Assembly: GCF_003143855.1 (NCBI RefSeq)
Contig: NZ_QFRK01000047.1
Location: forward strand, 30-54,124
Origin: Streptomyces sp. NWU339
Lineage (GTDB): Bacteria; Actinomycetota; Actinomycetes; Streptomycetales; Streptomycetaceae
Direction of reading: 5' to 3'
DNA length: 54,095 bases
The notes beneath the pieces are model-generated. The model was not told where the DNA came from. It was given only the letters and a program-made list of their open reading frames with translations, and did no database searches. This document shows positions 18,288 through 26,033 of the stretch, one piece after another. The first letter of the stretch is position 1; each line of letters begins with the position of its first letter. Both the position numbers and the translations under genes were made by a program.

Positions 18288-19571
18288 GTGCCGTCCATCG
18301 ACGTCGTCGTAGCCCGGGAAATCCTGGACTCCCGAGGCAACCCCACCGTCGAGGTCGAGGTCGGCCTCGACGACGGCAGCACGGGTCGTGCCGCCGTCCC
18401 GTCCGGCGCCTCCACCGGCGCCTTCGAGGCCATCGAACTCCGTGACGGCGACCCCGACCGTTACCAGGGCAAGGGAGTGGAGAAGGCCGTCCTGGCCGTC
18501 ATCGAGCAGATCGGCCCGGAGCTCGTCGGCTACGACGCCACCGAGCAGCGTCTGATCGACCAGGCGATGTTCGACCTGGACGCCACTGACAACAAGGGCT
18601 CCCTCGGCGCCAACGCCATCCTCGGTGTCTCCCTGGCCGTCGCCCACGCCGCCTCCGAGGCCAGCGACCTGCCCCTCTTCCGCTACCTGGGCGGACCCAA
18701 CGCGCACCTGCTGCCGGTGCCGATGATGAACATCCTCAACGGCGGCTCGCACGCGGACTCCAATGTGGACATCCAGGAGTTCATGATCGCCCCGATCGGC
18801 GCGGAGTCCTTCTCCGAGGCCCTGCGCTGGGGCACCGAGGTCTACCACACCCTGAAGAAGGTGCTGAAGAGCCGCGGCCTGTCCACCGGCCTCGGTGACG
18901 AGGGCGGCTTCGCCCCGAACCTCGGCTCCAACCGCGAGGCCCTCGACCTCATCCTCGAGGCCATCAAGGAAGCCGGTTACGCCCCGGGCGAGCAGATCGC
19001 CCTCGCGCTCGACGTCGCCGCCTCCGAGTTCTACAAGGACGGCTCGTACCTCTTCGAGGGCAAGCAGCGCTCCGCCGCCGAGATGACGGAGTACTACGAG
19101 GGGCTCGTCGCGGACTACCCGCTCGTCTCCATCGAGGACCCGCTGTTCGAGGACGACTGGGCCGGCTGGAAGGCCCTCACCGACAAGCTCGGCGACAAGG
19201 TCCAGATCGTCGGCGACGACCTGTTCGTCACCAACCCGGAGCGCCTGGCCCGCGGCATCGAGGACGGCGCCGCCAACGCGCTGCTGGTGAAGGTGAACCA
19301 GATCGGTTCGCTGACCGAGACCCTGGACGCCGTCGAGTTGGCCCAGCGCAACGGCTTCAAGTGCATGATGTCGCACCGCTCCGGCGAGACCGAGGACGTC
19401 ACCATCGCCGACCTGGCCGTCGCCACCAACTGCGGCCAGATCAAGACCGGTGCCCCGGCCCGCTCCGAGCGCGTGGCCAAGTACAACCAGCTGCTGCGCA
19501 TCGAGGAGATCCTCGACGACGCCGCGGTGTACGCGGGCCGCAGCGCCTTCCCGCGGTTCCGCAACGCCTGA
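18288..19571 (+). CDS. eno: Enolase
   Basis: The 427-residue glycolytic enzyme converts 2-phosphoglycerate to phosphoenolpyruvate. The signature LLVKVNQIGSLTET is present near residue 327-340, as are the Mg ligands in LALDVAASE, SIEDPLFEDDW and VGDDLF, the catalytic lysine region KVNQIG, and the MSHRSGETEDVTIADLAV block. The mature sequence begins PSIDVVVAREILDSRGNPT, normal for actinobacterial enolases. The gene is followed by a wobble-containing long hairpin and then divIC. Confidence 0.98.
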   Translation: MPSIDVVVAREILDSRGNPTVEVEVGLDDGSTGRAAVPSGASTGAFEAIELRDGDPDRYQGKGVEKAVLAVIEQIGPELVGYDATEQRLIDQAMFDLDATDNKGSLGANAILGVSLAVAHAASEASDLPLFRYLGGPNAHLLPVPMMNILNGGSHADSNVDIQEFMIAPIGAESFSEALRWGTEVYHTLKKVLKSRGLSTGLGDEGGFAPNLGSNREALDLILEAIKEAGYAPGEQIALALDVAASEFYKDGSYLFEGKQRSAAEMTEYYEGLVADYPLVSIEDPLFEDDWAGWKALTDKLGDKVQIVGDDLFVTNPERLARGIEDGAANALLVKVNQIGSLTETLDAVELAQRNGFKCMMSHRSGETEDVTIADLAVATNCGQIKTGAPARSERVAKYNQLLRIEEILDDAAVYAGRSAFPRFRNA

Positions 19572-19593
19572 CGACGCGGCTCCGCCAGTCGTC

Positions 19594-19638
19594 CGTACGT
19601 CCTCGGACACGGTCCCGTACCGTGTCCGGGGACGTACG
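19594..19638 (+). terminator. Terminator after eno
   Basis: A 19-bp stem (19594-19612 with 19620-19638) contains one G-U wobble and encloses a 7-base loop. It should isolate eno from divIC, which starts 32 bases later. Confidence 0.85.
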
Positions 19639-19669
19639 CGCGTATGAAATGTGAACGGGAGACGGGGGC

Positions 19670-20146
19670 ATGGCCGTGAAGGACCGGGACCGCTTCTCCA
19701 CCGCGACCAGGATCCGGCTGATCGGTGAGCAGACCGCGGCCCGGGTCTACCGCTCGCAGACCAGACGCCAGGCCCGCCGCTCCCGGCTGACCGGCCGGGC
19801 CGCGCTGCTCGCCCTGGTGGTCTGCTCGCTGATCGTGGCGCTCGCCTACCCCATGCGGCAGTACGTGTCCCAGCGCGCCGAGGTCGCCGACCTCCAGCAG
19901 GAGCAGGACGAGGCCCGCCGACGGGTCGAGCAGCTGCGCGACCTCAAGGCGCGCTGGCAGGACGACGCCTACGCCGAGCAGCAGGCCCGCGAGCGGCTGC
20001 ACTACGTCATGCCCGGCGAGACCGGCTACATCGTGATCGACCCGGGCACGGCCGAGAAGTCGCGCACCGACCTCGGAGCGGCCGACCGCCCCTGGTACGC
20101 GAACGTCTGGGACGGGGTCGACAAGTCCGACGCCGCCGCGCGGTGA
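19670..20146 (+). CDS. divIC: Septum formation initiator DivIC/FtsB
   Basis: The 158-residue bitopic membrane protein has a basic cytoplasmic N-terminus (1-42), one membrane helix around 43-60 (RAALLALVVCSLIVALAY) and an external coiled coil around 66-95 (SQRAEVADLQQEQDEARRRVEQLRDL). The conserved YAEQQARERLHYVMPGETGYIV segment follows, typical of FtsB/DivIC. It supports division septum assembly with FtsL and DivIB. The ATG at 19670 follows GGGAG. Confidence 0.92.
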   Translation: MAVKDRDRFSTATRIRLIGEQTAARVYRSQTRRQARRSRLTGRAALLALVVCSLIVALAYPMRQYVSQRAEVADLQQEQDEARRRVEQLRDLKARWQDDAYAEQQARERLHYVMPGETGYIVIDPGTAEKSRTDLGAADRPWYANVWDGVDKSDAAAR

Positions 20147-20293
20147 GCCCCGGGTTTAGCCTTATTACCCTCAGCCGTCGTTCCGGACCGCACCACCTCC
20201 CGGAGCCTTTTCCGGAGCCCCCTGGGCCCCGAAGCCCTTCAGGAGCCCGGAAGAGGCCGCACGCCCCGCACAGAGACCCGCAGGAAGACACGT

Positions 20294-20845
20294 ATGGACA
20301 CCCTCCCGCCCCCGACCCCGCGCACCGAGCCGACCGACGCGGACGTCGAGGCCTTCAAGCAGCAGCTCGGGCGGCCCCCGCGCGGGCTGCGCGCCATCGC
20401 GCACCGCTGTCCCTGCGGACAGCCCGACGTCGTCGAGACCGCGCCGAGGCTGCCCGACGGCACCCCCTTCCCGACGCTGTACTACCTGACGTGCCCGAAG
20501 GCGAACTCCGCGATCGGCACGCTGGAGGCGAACGGCGTGATGAAGGAGATGACGGAGCGGCTGGCGGCGGACCCGGAGCTGGCGGCCGCCTACCGCGCGG
20601 CGCACGAGGACTACATCCGGCGCCGTGACGAGATCGAGGAACTGAAGGACTTCCCGAGCGCCGGCGGAATGCCGGACCGGGTGAAGTGCCTGCACGTCCT
20701 GGTCGCCCACTCGCTGGCCGCCGGCCCCGGCGTCAACCCGCTGGGCGACGAGGCGCTCGCGATGCTGCCGGAGTGGTGGCGCAAGGGCCCCTGCGTGACC
20801 CTGCCCGGCGACGCGCCGACCGACCCGAAGGAGGACGCGCAGTGA
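20294..20845 (+). CDS. DUF501 family protein
   Basis: The 183-residue soluble protein belongs to the actinobacterial DUF501 family. Recognisable words are AFKQQLGRPPRGLRAIAHRC, CGQPDVVETAPRLPDGTPFPT, YYLTCPKANSAIGTLE and GMPDRVKCLHVLVAHSLAAG. The conserved Cys and His residues (HRCPCG, TCPK, KCLH) could bind metal. No function is established. Its place between divIC and ppx is conserved in Streptomyces, as I recall. The stop overlaps the ppx GTG start (GTGA). Confidence 0.92.
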   Translation: MDTLPPPTPRTEPTDADVEAFKQQLGRPPRGLRAIAHRCPCGQPDVVETAPRLPDGTPFPTLYYLTCPKANSAIGTLEANGVMKEMTERLAADPELAAAYRAAHEDYIRRRDEIEELKDFPSAGGMPDRVKCLHVLVAHSLAAGPGVNPLGDEALAMLPEWWRKGPCVTLPGDAPTDPKEDAQ

Positions 20846-21801
20846 GCGCGGGGGCCCGGGTGGCCGCCATCGACTGCGGTACGAACTCCATCCGGCTCCT
20901 GGTGGCCGACGCCGACCCGGCGACCGGTGAACTGACCGACCTGGACCGGCGCATGACGATCGTCCGGCTCGGCCAGGACGTCGACCGCACGGGCCGGCTC
21001 GCCCCCGAGGCGCTGGAGCGGACGTTCGCCGCCTGCCGCGAGTACGCGGAGATCATCGAGAAGCACGGTGCGAAGCGTCTGCGCTTCGTGGCCACCTCCG
21101 CCTCGCGCGACGCCGAGAACCGGGACGTGTTCGTGCGCGGGGTGCTGGACATCCTGGGGGTGGAGCCCGAGGTCATCTCCGGCGACCAGGAGGCCGAGTT
21201 CTCCTTCACCGGCGCCACCAGGGAACTGACGGGGCGTGCGGACCTGCGCCGCCCGTTCCTGGTCGTGGACATCGGCGGCGGCTCCACCGAGTTCGTCGTC
21301 GGCGACGACCGCGTGCGCGGGGCCCGGTCCGTCGACGTGGGCTGTGTGCGGATGACCGAGCGGCACCTGGTGCGGGACGGGGCGGTGGCGGACCCGCCGA
21401 CCGAGCGGCAGATCGCGGCGATGCGCGCCGACATCGAGGCCGCCCTCGACCGGGCCGAGGAGACGGTCCCGCTGCGCGAGGCGCGCACCCTGGTCGGCCT
21501 GGCCGGATCGGTCACGACGGTGTCGGCGATCGCCCAGGAGCTTCCCGCGTACGACTCGGCGGCCATCCATCACTCCCGGGTCTCCCGGGAGCGCGTCCGC
21601 GAGATCACCGAGTGGCTGCTGCGTGCCACCCACGCCGAGCGCGCGGCGGTCCCGTCCATGCACCCGGGCCGTGTCGACGTGATCGGCGCGGGCGCTCTCG
21701 TCCTCCTCTCGATCATGGAACGGATCGACGCGAAGGAGGTCGTGGTCAGCGAGCACGACATCCTGGACGGGATCGCCTGGAGTTGCGCACTCGCCGAGTG
21801 A
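20842..21801 (+). CDS. ppx: Exopolyphosphatase / Ppx-GppA phosphatase
   Basis: The 319-residue ASKHA-fold enzyme hydrolyses polyphosphate or pppGpp. Visible are the phosphate-1 motif IDCGTNSIRLLVAD (about 8-21), ATSASRDAENRDVF, VISGDQEAEFSF, the phosphate-2 motif LVVDIGGGSTEFVVG, and the C-terminal VDVIGAGALVLLSIMERIDAKEVVVSEHDILDGIAW. The short length (about 320) matches actinobacterial Ppx1. It starts at GTG 20842, overlapping the previous stop by four bases. The end is unusual: WSCALAE followed by TGA at 21799, and three further sequences resembling the final 15 codons occur downstream. Confidence 0.93.
   Translation: MSAGARVAAIDCGTNSIRLLVADADPATGELTDLDRRMTIVRLGQDVDRTGRLAPEALERTFAACREYAEIIEKHGAKRLRFVATSASRDAENRDVFVRGVLDILGVEPEVISGDQEAEFSFTGATRELTGRADLRRPFLVVDIGGGSTEFVVGDDRVRGARSVDVGCVRMTERHLVRDGAVADPPTERQIAAMRADIEAALDRAEETVPLREARTLVGLAGSVTTVSAIAQELPAYDSAAIHHSRVSRERVREITEWLLRATHAERAAVPSMHPGRVDVIGAGALVLLSIMERIDAKEVVVSEHDILDGIAWSCALAE
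21757..21801 (+). repeat. ppx tail copy A (in-gene)
   Basis: These are the final codons of ppx, reading DILDGIAWSCALAE and stop. The segment is the reference for the degenerate copies downstream. Confidence 0.85.
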
Positions 21802-21810
21802 CCTTTGCAC

Positions 21811-21858
21811 GCGATCCTCGGCGGCATCGCGTTCCACACGGCAGCCGAGGCGCGATAG
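21811..21858 (+). repeat. ppx tail-like copy B
   Basis: It reads AILGGIAFHTAAEAR and then TAG. Its first half, ATCCTCGGCGGCATCGCGT (21814-21832), matches copy D (22521-22539) at 18 of 19 bases. Confidence 0.7.
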
Positions 21859-21862
21859 AAGG

Positions 21863-21909
21863 TGATCCTCGACGGGAGCGGCTGGTCTTCGGCAGTCGAC
21901 GCGAGGTGA
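21863..21909 (+). repeat. ppx tail-like copy C
   Basis: It reads VILDGSGWSSAVDAR and then TGA, keeping the ILDG-x-x-WS pattern of the ppx end. It abuts the stop of the convergent toxin gene at 21921. Confidence 0.6.
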
Positions 21910-21920
21910 GAGGCGGGACG

Positions 21921-22190
21921 CTACAGGTTGCGGTAGACGCCCCGTCGGTCGCCTACCTTGACGACGAGGATGACGAGTTCACCGTCGTTGATCCGGTAGG
22001 CGACCCGGTAGCTGCCGACCCGGAGCCGGTAGAGCCCCGATGGGCCGGTGAGCTTCTTGATGTCGGCGTCCTCGCGGTACGGATCGTCACCGAGCGCGGT
22101 CAGCGCGGTCAGGATGCGCATGGCGTCAAGTCGGCTGAGGGACCGGAGCTGCCGCTGTGCTGCCGTGGTGAACCTGAACGCGTACTTCAC
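21921..22190 (-). CDS. RelE/ParE-family toxin
   Basis: The 89-residue basic protein has the RelE fold pattern. A helical N-terminus (FRFTTAAQRQLRSLSRLDAMRILTALTAL) precedes KKLTGPSGLYRLRVGSYRVAYRINDGELVILVVKVGDRRGVY. The closing G-x-YR-x-x-Y/R-x-VYR words are typical of mRNA-cutting RelE toxins. The catalytic arginines in YRLRVGSYRVAYR and the terminal RRGVYR are retained, so it looks intact. The start ATG (22190) overlaps the antitoxin stop by four bases. Confidence 0.93.
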   Translation of the reverse strand: MKYAFRFTTAAQRQLRSLSRLDAMRILTALTALGDDPYREDADIKKLTGPSGLYRLRVGSYRVAYRINDGELVILVVKVGDRRGVYRNL

Positions 22191-22459
22191 GCCGCGCCTT
22201 CACCGCGCTCGTCGAACAGATCCGCCAGCAGCTCGGCCATCGAAACGGTGGGTCCGCCCTCGGCCAGGACTGCTTCCGCCTCGCGAGCCAGCATCACGTC
22301 GGCGGCCTCCTCCAGTGCCTCGAAGTCGGTGATCGGCACGACCGCGGCCACTGGGGCGCCGTTGCGTGTGATGACGGTCGGAGTGCCTTCCTCGGCCCGG
22401 TTGATGTGTTCCGCCAGGTGTGCGCGCGCTTCCCTGACGGTCACGGTGTTGTCGGTCAT
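22187..22459 (-). CDS. Phd/YefM-RelB-type antitoxin
   Basis: The 90-residue partner of the overlapping toxin has a Phd/YefM DNA-binding N-terminus (TVTVREARAHLAEHINRAEEGTPTVITRNGAPVAAVVPITDFEALEE). An acidic C-terminus (TVSMAELLADLFDERGEGAA) should wrap the toxin. It should repress its own promoter through the palindromes 6-30 bases upstream of the ATG at 22459. There is no ribosome binding site: the ATG follows a TACACT -10-like box by 7 bases, so the transcript may be leaderless. Confidence 0.93.
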   Translation of the reverse strand: MTDNTVTVREARAHLAEHINRAEEGTPTVITRNGAPVAAVVPITDFEALEEAADVMLAREAEAVLAEGGPTVSMAELLADLFDERGEGAA

Positions 22460-22464
22460 GGATC

Positions 22465-22489
22465 AAGTGTACGCACTTTCGTGTACACG
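22465..22489 (-). promoter_or_regulatory. Toxin-antitoxin autoregulatory operator and promoter
   Basis: Two neighbouring palindromes, AAGTGTACGCACTT (22465-22478) and CGTGTACACG (22480-22489), share the word GTGTAC. On the minus strand the first contains TACACT, a plausible -10 box 7 bases before the antitoxin ATG. Paired palindromes on the promoter are usual for Phd-type autorepression. Confidence 0.65.
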
Positions 22490-22517
22490 TCGCCAGGCGT
22501 GGGAGTCGCGTTCGCGG

Positions 22518-22565
22518 GACATCCTCGACGGCATCGCGTGGTCCGTCGCGGCCGGCGAGCAGCAC
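22518..22565 (+). repeat. ppx tail-like copy D
   Basis: It reads DILDGIAWSVAAGEQH, closer to the usual Ppx C-terminus than the in-gene end, but without an early stop. It lies on the far side of the toxin-antitoxin pair, past the antitoxin promoter. Confidence 0.75.
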
Positions 22566-22647
22566 TCTGCTGAGCAGTGCGGATACCGGTTGAGCGGTGA
22601 TCGGAAGGGGCCGATGGGCCCCTCCCGGCGGGTGTCGGCGGGAAAGT

Positions 22648-22665
22648 TCGTGAAGTTCTTCACAA
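22648..22665. promoter_or_regulatory. Rex operator (ROP) upstream of ndh
   Basis: The core CGTGAA-N4-TTCACA (22649-22664) matches the Rex operator TGTGAA-N4-TTCACA at 11 of 12 positions. Rex is the NADH/NAD+ sensing repressor of Streptomyces that controls respiratory genes. The site is 320 bases upstream of ndh, which fits redox control of a type II NADH dehydrogenase if the promoter lies nearby. Confidence 0.75.
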
Positions 22666-22728
22666 GGAATCGGCCCCGGTGAGCCGGAGAAGGGGGCCCG
22701 GTTGACCCTTTCGGGCCCTCAAACCCCC

Positions 22729-22744
22729 TTTGAACACGTTCAGA
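22729..22744. promoter_or_regulatory. Second, weaker Rex-like operator
   Basis: TTTGAA-CACG-TTCAGA differs from the Rex consensus hexamers by one base in each half. It lies about 80 bases beyond the stronger site, on the same approach to ndh. Confidence 0.45.
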
Positions 22745-22839
22745 AGGTGCGGACGGGTGCACCCGAGCCGGTTGCCGCAGAAGCCCTGTCCGCAGCCTCG
22801 CAGTGCCCCAAAAACCGAAGAGGGGCAGCTCACGAGGTA

Positions 22840-22866
22840 TTGACAACGGGTCACATCGAGTACTCG
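22840..22866 (+). promoter_or_regulatory. Candidate ndh promoter
   Basis: TTGACA at 22840-22845 is a consensus -35 box. The best -10-like word is TACTCG at 22861, only 15 bases away, so the exact promoter is uncertain. It lies downstream of both Rex-like sites. Confidence 0.35.
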
Positions 22867-22983
22867 TTCCCGTTTCCCGGCATGGGCTTGATCACAAAAG
22901 TCGGGAAGTGTAACACAGGCACTGGTCGAGCTTGTGAAGGGGCGCACGAGCCCACCCCCGAGGGCGGGTGGATACTCGATGGC

Positions 22984-24387
22984 ATGAGCACCACGGAGCG
23001 TCCCAGGATCCTCGTAGTAGGCGGTGGGTACGTAGGCCTGTACGCAGCTCGGCGCATCCAGAAGAAGATGCGTTACGGCGAGGCGACCGTCACCGTCGTC
23101 GACCCGCGGTCGTACATGACCTACCAGCCCTTCCTGCCCGAAGCCGCCGCCGGCAACATCTCCCCGCGGCACGTCGTCGTCCCCCTGCGACGCGTGCTCC
23201 CCAAGGCGGAGGTCCTCACCGGCCGGGTCACCACCATCGACCAGGACCGCAAGGTCGCCACGGTCGCGCCGCTGGTCGGCGAGGCCTACGAACTGCCCTT
23301 CGACTACCTGGTGATCGCGCTCGGCGCGGTCTCCCGCACCTTCCCGATCCCCGGCCTCGCCGAGCAGGGCATCGGCATGAAGGGCATCGAGGAGGCCATC
23401 GGCCTGCGCAACCACGTCCTCGAGCAGCTCGACAAGGCCGACTCCACCACGGACGAGGAGATCCGCCGCAAGGCGCTCACCTTCGTCTTCGTCGGCGGTG
23501 GCTTCGCCGGCGCGGAGACCATCGGTGAGGTCGAGGACCTGGCCCGGGACGCGGCCAAGTACTACAAGAACGTGTCCCGTGAGGACATGCGCTTCATCCT
23601 CGTCGACGCCGCCGACAAGATCCTCCCCGAGGTGGGTCCGAAGCTCGGCAAGTACGGCAAGGAGCACCTCGAGGGCCGCGGCGTCGAGGTCTACCTCTCC
23701 ACCTCCATGGACTCCTGCGTCGACGGCCACGTCGTGCTGAAGAACGGCCTCGAGGTCGACTCCAACACCATCGTGTGGACGGCGGGCGTCAAGCCGAACC
23801 CGGCCCTGGCCCGCTTCGGCCTCCCGCTGGGCCCGCGCGGCCACGTCGACACCCAGCCGACCCTCCAGGTCACCGGCAGCGACTACATCTGGGCCGCGGG
23901 CGACAACGCCCAGGTGCCGGACCTCGTGGGCCGCAAGGCCGGCAACGAGAACGCCTGGTGCCCGCCGAACGCCCAGCACGCGCTGCGCCAGGCCAAGGTG
24001 CTCGGCGACAACGTGGTCTCCGCCATGCGGGGCTTCCCGCAGAAGGAGTACAGCCACGCCAACAAGGGCGCGGTGGCGGGCCTCGGCCTGCACAAGGGTG
24101 TCGCGATGATCGTCGTCGGCAAGGTGAAGATCAAGCTCAAGGGCCGTCTCGCCTGGTACATGCACCGGAGCTACCACGGCATGGCGATGCCGACGTGGAA
24201 CCGCAAGATCCGGGTCTTCGCCGACTGGACGCTCGCCATGTTCCTCAGGCGCGAGGTCGTCTCGCTGGGTGCGATCCAGTCCCCGCGCGAGGAGTTCTAC
24301 GAGGCCGCGAAGCCGGCCCCGGTGCCCGCGGCCGCCGAGCCGGTGAAGACCGAGAAGGCCGAGAAGGCCGAGGCCAAGGCTTCCTGA
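22984..24387 (+). CDS. ndh: Type II NADH dehydrogenase
   Basis: The 467-residue flavoprotein oxidises NADH and reduces menaquinone without pumping protons. The FAD-binding motif ILVVGGGYVGLYAARRI is at residues 9-25. The NADH-binding motif FVFVGGGFAGAETIGEVE is near 165-182. YIWAAGDNAQVPD and the quinone-site words CPPNAQHALRQAK follow. A C-terminal amphipathic part (YHGMAMPTWNRKIRVFADWTLAMFLRR) should attach it to the membrane, and the tail is Ala/Lys/Glu-rich. ATG 22984 gives the normal N-terminus; the frame is open to 22702 but that part is non-coding. The Rex-like sites upstream indicate redox regulation. Confidence 0.95.
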   Translation: MSTTERPRILVVGGGYVGLYAARRIQKKMRYGEATVTVVDPRSYMTYQPFLPEAAAGNISPRHVVVPLRRVLPKAEVLTGRVTTIDQDRKVATVAPLVGEAYELPFDYLVIALGAVSRTFPIPGLAEQGIGMKGIEEAIGLRNHVLEQLDKADSTTDEEIRRKALTFVFVGGGFAGAETIGEVEDLARDAAKYYKNVSREDMRFILVDAADKILPEVGPKLGKYGKEHLEGRGVEVYLSTSMDSCVDGHVVLKNGLEVDSNTIVWTAGVKPNPALARFGLPLGPRGHVDTQPTLQVTGSDYIWAAGDNAQVPDLVGRKAGNENAWCPPNAQHALRQAKVLGDNVVSAMRGFPQKEYSHANKGAVAGLGLHKGVAMIVVGKVKIKLKGRLAWYMHRSYHGMAMPTWNRKIRVFADWTLAMFLRREVVSLGAIQSPREEFYEAAKPAPVPAAAEPVKTEKAEKAEAKAS

Positions 24388-24437
24388 CCCGCCGGTCTTC
24401 GGGCCCGGTCCCGTCCGGTCTCAGGGCCATCGGTCAC

Positions 24438-24481
24438 CCGAAGGGGTCGCCCGCCATCCGTGGTGCGGGCGGCCCCTTCGG
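24438..24481 (+). terminator. Terminator after ndh
   Basis: A 17-bp stem (24438-24454 with 24465-24481) has one G-U pair and a 10-base loop. It ends 140 bases before the next gene. Confidence 0.83.
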
Positions 24482-24621
24482 TGCTTTTGCCCGGTCCTGA
24501 CGCGCGCCGGGTACTGTCCGGCGGCCCACAGGTGCTTACGTGGTGAGGACATTCCGGGATCGCCTTCCCCGAGCTCTCGACCTCGCTCGGGCAGGGGAAG
24601 CACCTAGCGGAGGTGTACACC

Positions 24622-25920
24622 ATGAGAGACGCCGCTCCGCGGCTGAAGGGCCTCGTCGAACAGTTGCTGGGCACACCCGTCCCGCTGCGCATCCGCGCCT
24701 GGGACGGATCACAAGCCGGCCCCCCGGGCGCACCGACCCTCGTCGTACGCAACCGCCGGGCCGTGCGCCACCTGCTGTGGAAGCCGGGCGAACTCGGCCT
24801 CGCCCGCGCCTGGGTGGCCGGTGACCTCGGCATCGACGGCGACCTCTACGCCGCCCTCGACCTGCTCTCCGGCCTCGTCTGGGAGCGCGGTGAGGACGCC
24901 CCCACCCTGGCCCGGTCGCTGCGCGACCCCGAGGTCCGCTCCGCCGTCCGAGGCCTCCTCGGGCTGGCGGGCCCGCCGCTGCCGCCCGGCCCGCCGCCGG
25001 AGGAGGTCCGCAGGCCCCGCCGCGGCCTGCACACCAAGCGCAGCGACCGACGCGCCATCAGCCACCACTACGACGTCGGCAACGACTTCTACGAGATCGT
25101 CCTCGGCCCGTCCATGGTGTACTCCTGCGCCTACTGGCCGGCCCCGCCGCCGCAGGGCACCCTCGAGGAGGCCCAGCACGACAAGCTGGAACTCGTCTGC
25201 CGCAAGCTCGCCCTGACGCCGGGCCGGCGCCTGCTGGACGTCGGCTGCGGCTGGGGCTCCATGGCGATCCACGCCGCCCGCGAGCACGGCGTGAGCGTCG
25301 TCGGCGTCACCCTCTCCCAGGAGCAGGCCGCCCACGCCCGTAAGCGCGTCGCCGGCGAAGGGCTCACCGACCGCGTAGAGATCAGGGTCCAGGACTACCG
25401 TGACGTCCCGGACGGCCCCTACGACGCGATCTCCTCGATCGGCATGGCCGAACACGTCGGCGCCCAGCGGTACCTGGAGTACGCCACGGCCTTGCACCGC
25501 CTCCTGAAGCCCGGCGGACGGCTGCTGAACCACCAGATCGCGCGCCGCCCGCAGCGGGACGAGTCGGCGTACCGCCTGAACCCGTTCATGGACGCCTACG
25601 TCTTCCCCGACGGGGAACTCGCCCCCGTGGGCACCACGGTGTCCCTGCTGGAGCGGGCCGGCTTCGAGACGCGTGACGTCGAGTCGATCCGCGAGCACTA
25701 CGCCCTCACCCTGCGCCGCTGGGTGGCGAACCTGGAGGCGGGGTGGGGCCGGGCCGTCACGCTCGCCGGCCCGGGACGGGCCCGCGTCTGGCTGCTGTAC
25801 ATGGCCGCCTCCGCGCTCGCCTTCGAACGCGGCCGCATCGGCGTCAACCAGGTGCTGGCCGTGAAGACCCACGACTCCGGCACCTCCGGCCTCCCCCTGC
25901 GCACCCGCACCTGGAACTGA
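24622..25920 (+). CDS. Cyclopropane-fatty-acyl-phospholipid synthase-like methyltransferase
   Basis: The 432-residue SAM-dependent enzyme resembles CFA synthases, which add a methylene bridge to unsaturated acyl chains of membrane lipids. The SAM site is RLLDVGCGWGSMAIHAA (near 205-221). Other CFA words are HYDVGNDFYEIVLGPSMVYSCAYW, TLSQEQAAHARKRV, SIGMAEHVG and FMDAYVFPDGEL. A longer N-terminal part (1-130) resembles the sterol-carrier-like domain found in this branch. The ATG at 24622 is chosen for GGAGG 8 bases upstream; a GTG at 24613 overlaps that site. Related enzymes methylate fatty acids (10-methyl type), so the exact product is unsure. Confidence 0.92.
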   Translation: MRDAAPRLKGLVEQLLGTPVPLRIRAWDGSQAGPPGAPTLVVRNRRAVRHLLWKPGELGLARAWVAGDLGIDGDLYAALDLLSGLVWERGEDAPTLARSLRDPEVRSAVRGLLGLAGPPLPPGPPPEEVRRPRRGLHTKRSDRRAISHHYDVGNDFYEIVLGPSMVYSCAYWPAPPPQGTLEEAQHDKLELVCRKLALTPGRRLLDVGCGWGSMAIHAAREHGVSVVGVTLSQEQAAHARKRVAGEGLTDRVEIRVQDYRDVPDGPYDAISSIGMAEHVGAQRYLEYATALHRLLKPGGRLLNHQIARRPQRDESAYRLNPFMDAYVFPDGELAPVGTTVSLLERAGFETRDVESIREHYALTLRRWVANLEAGWGRAVTLAGPGRARVWLLYMAASALAFERGRIGVNQVLAVKTHDSGTSGLPLRTRTWN

Positions 25921-25951
25921 ACGGCTCACCCGGGTCCCGACGCGAAGGGGC

Positions 25952-25996
25952 GGGCCCCGTCGCGATGACCGGTCGTCGGTCGCCGCGACGGGGCCC
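25952..25996. terminator. Bidirectional terminator between convergent genes
   Basis: A 13-bp stem (25952-25964 with 25984-25996) with a 19-base loop sits between the stops of the methyltransferase and the minus-strand permease. Confidence 0.75.
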
Positions 25997-26033
25997 ACCC
26001 GCGCGTGCTGTTCGGCTGCGCGTGCCGTCCGGC

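Noticed and set aside
18165..19610. Long minus-strand frame opposite eno
   Set aside because: Antisense shadow of enolase without ribosome binding site or family resemblance.
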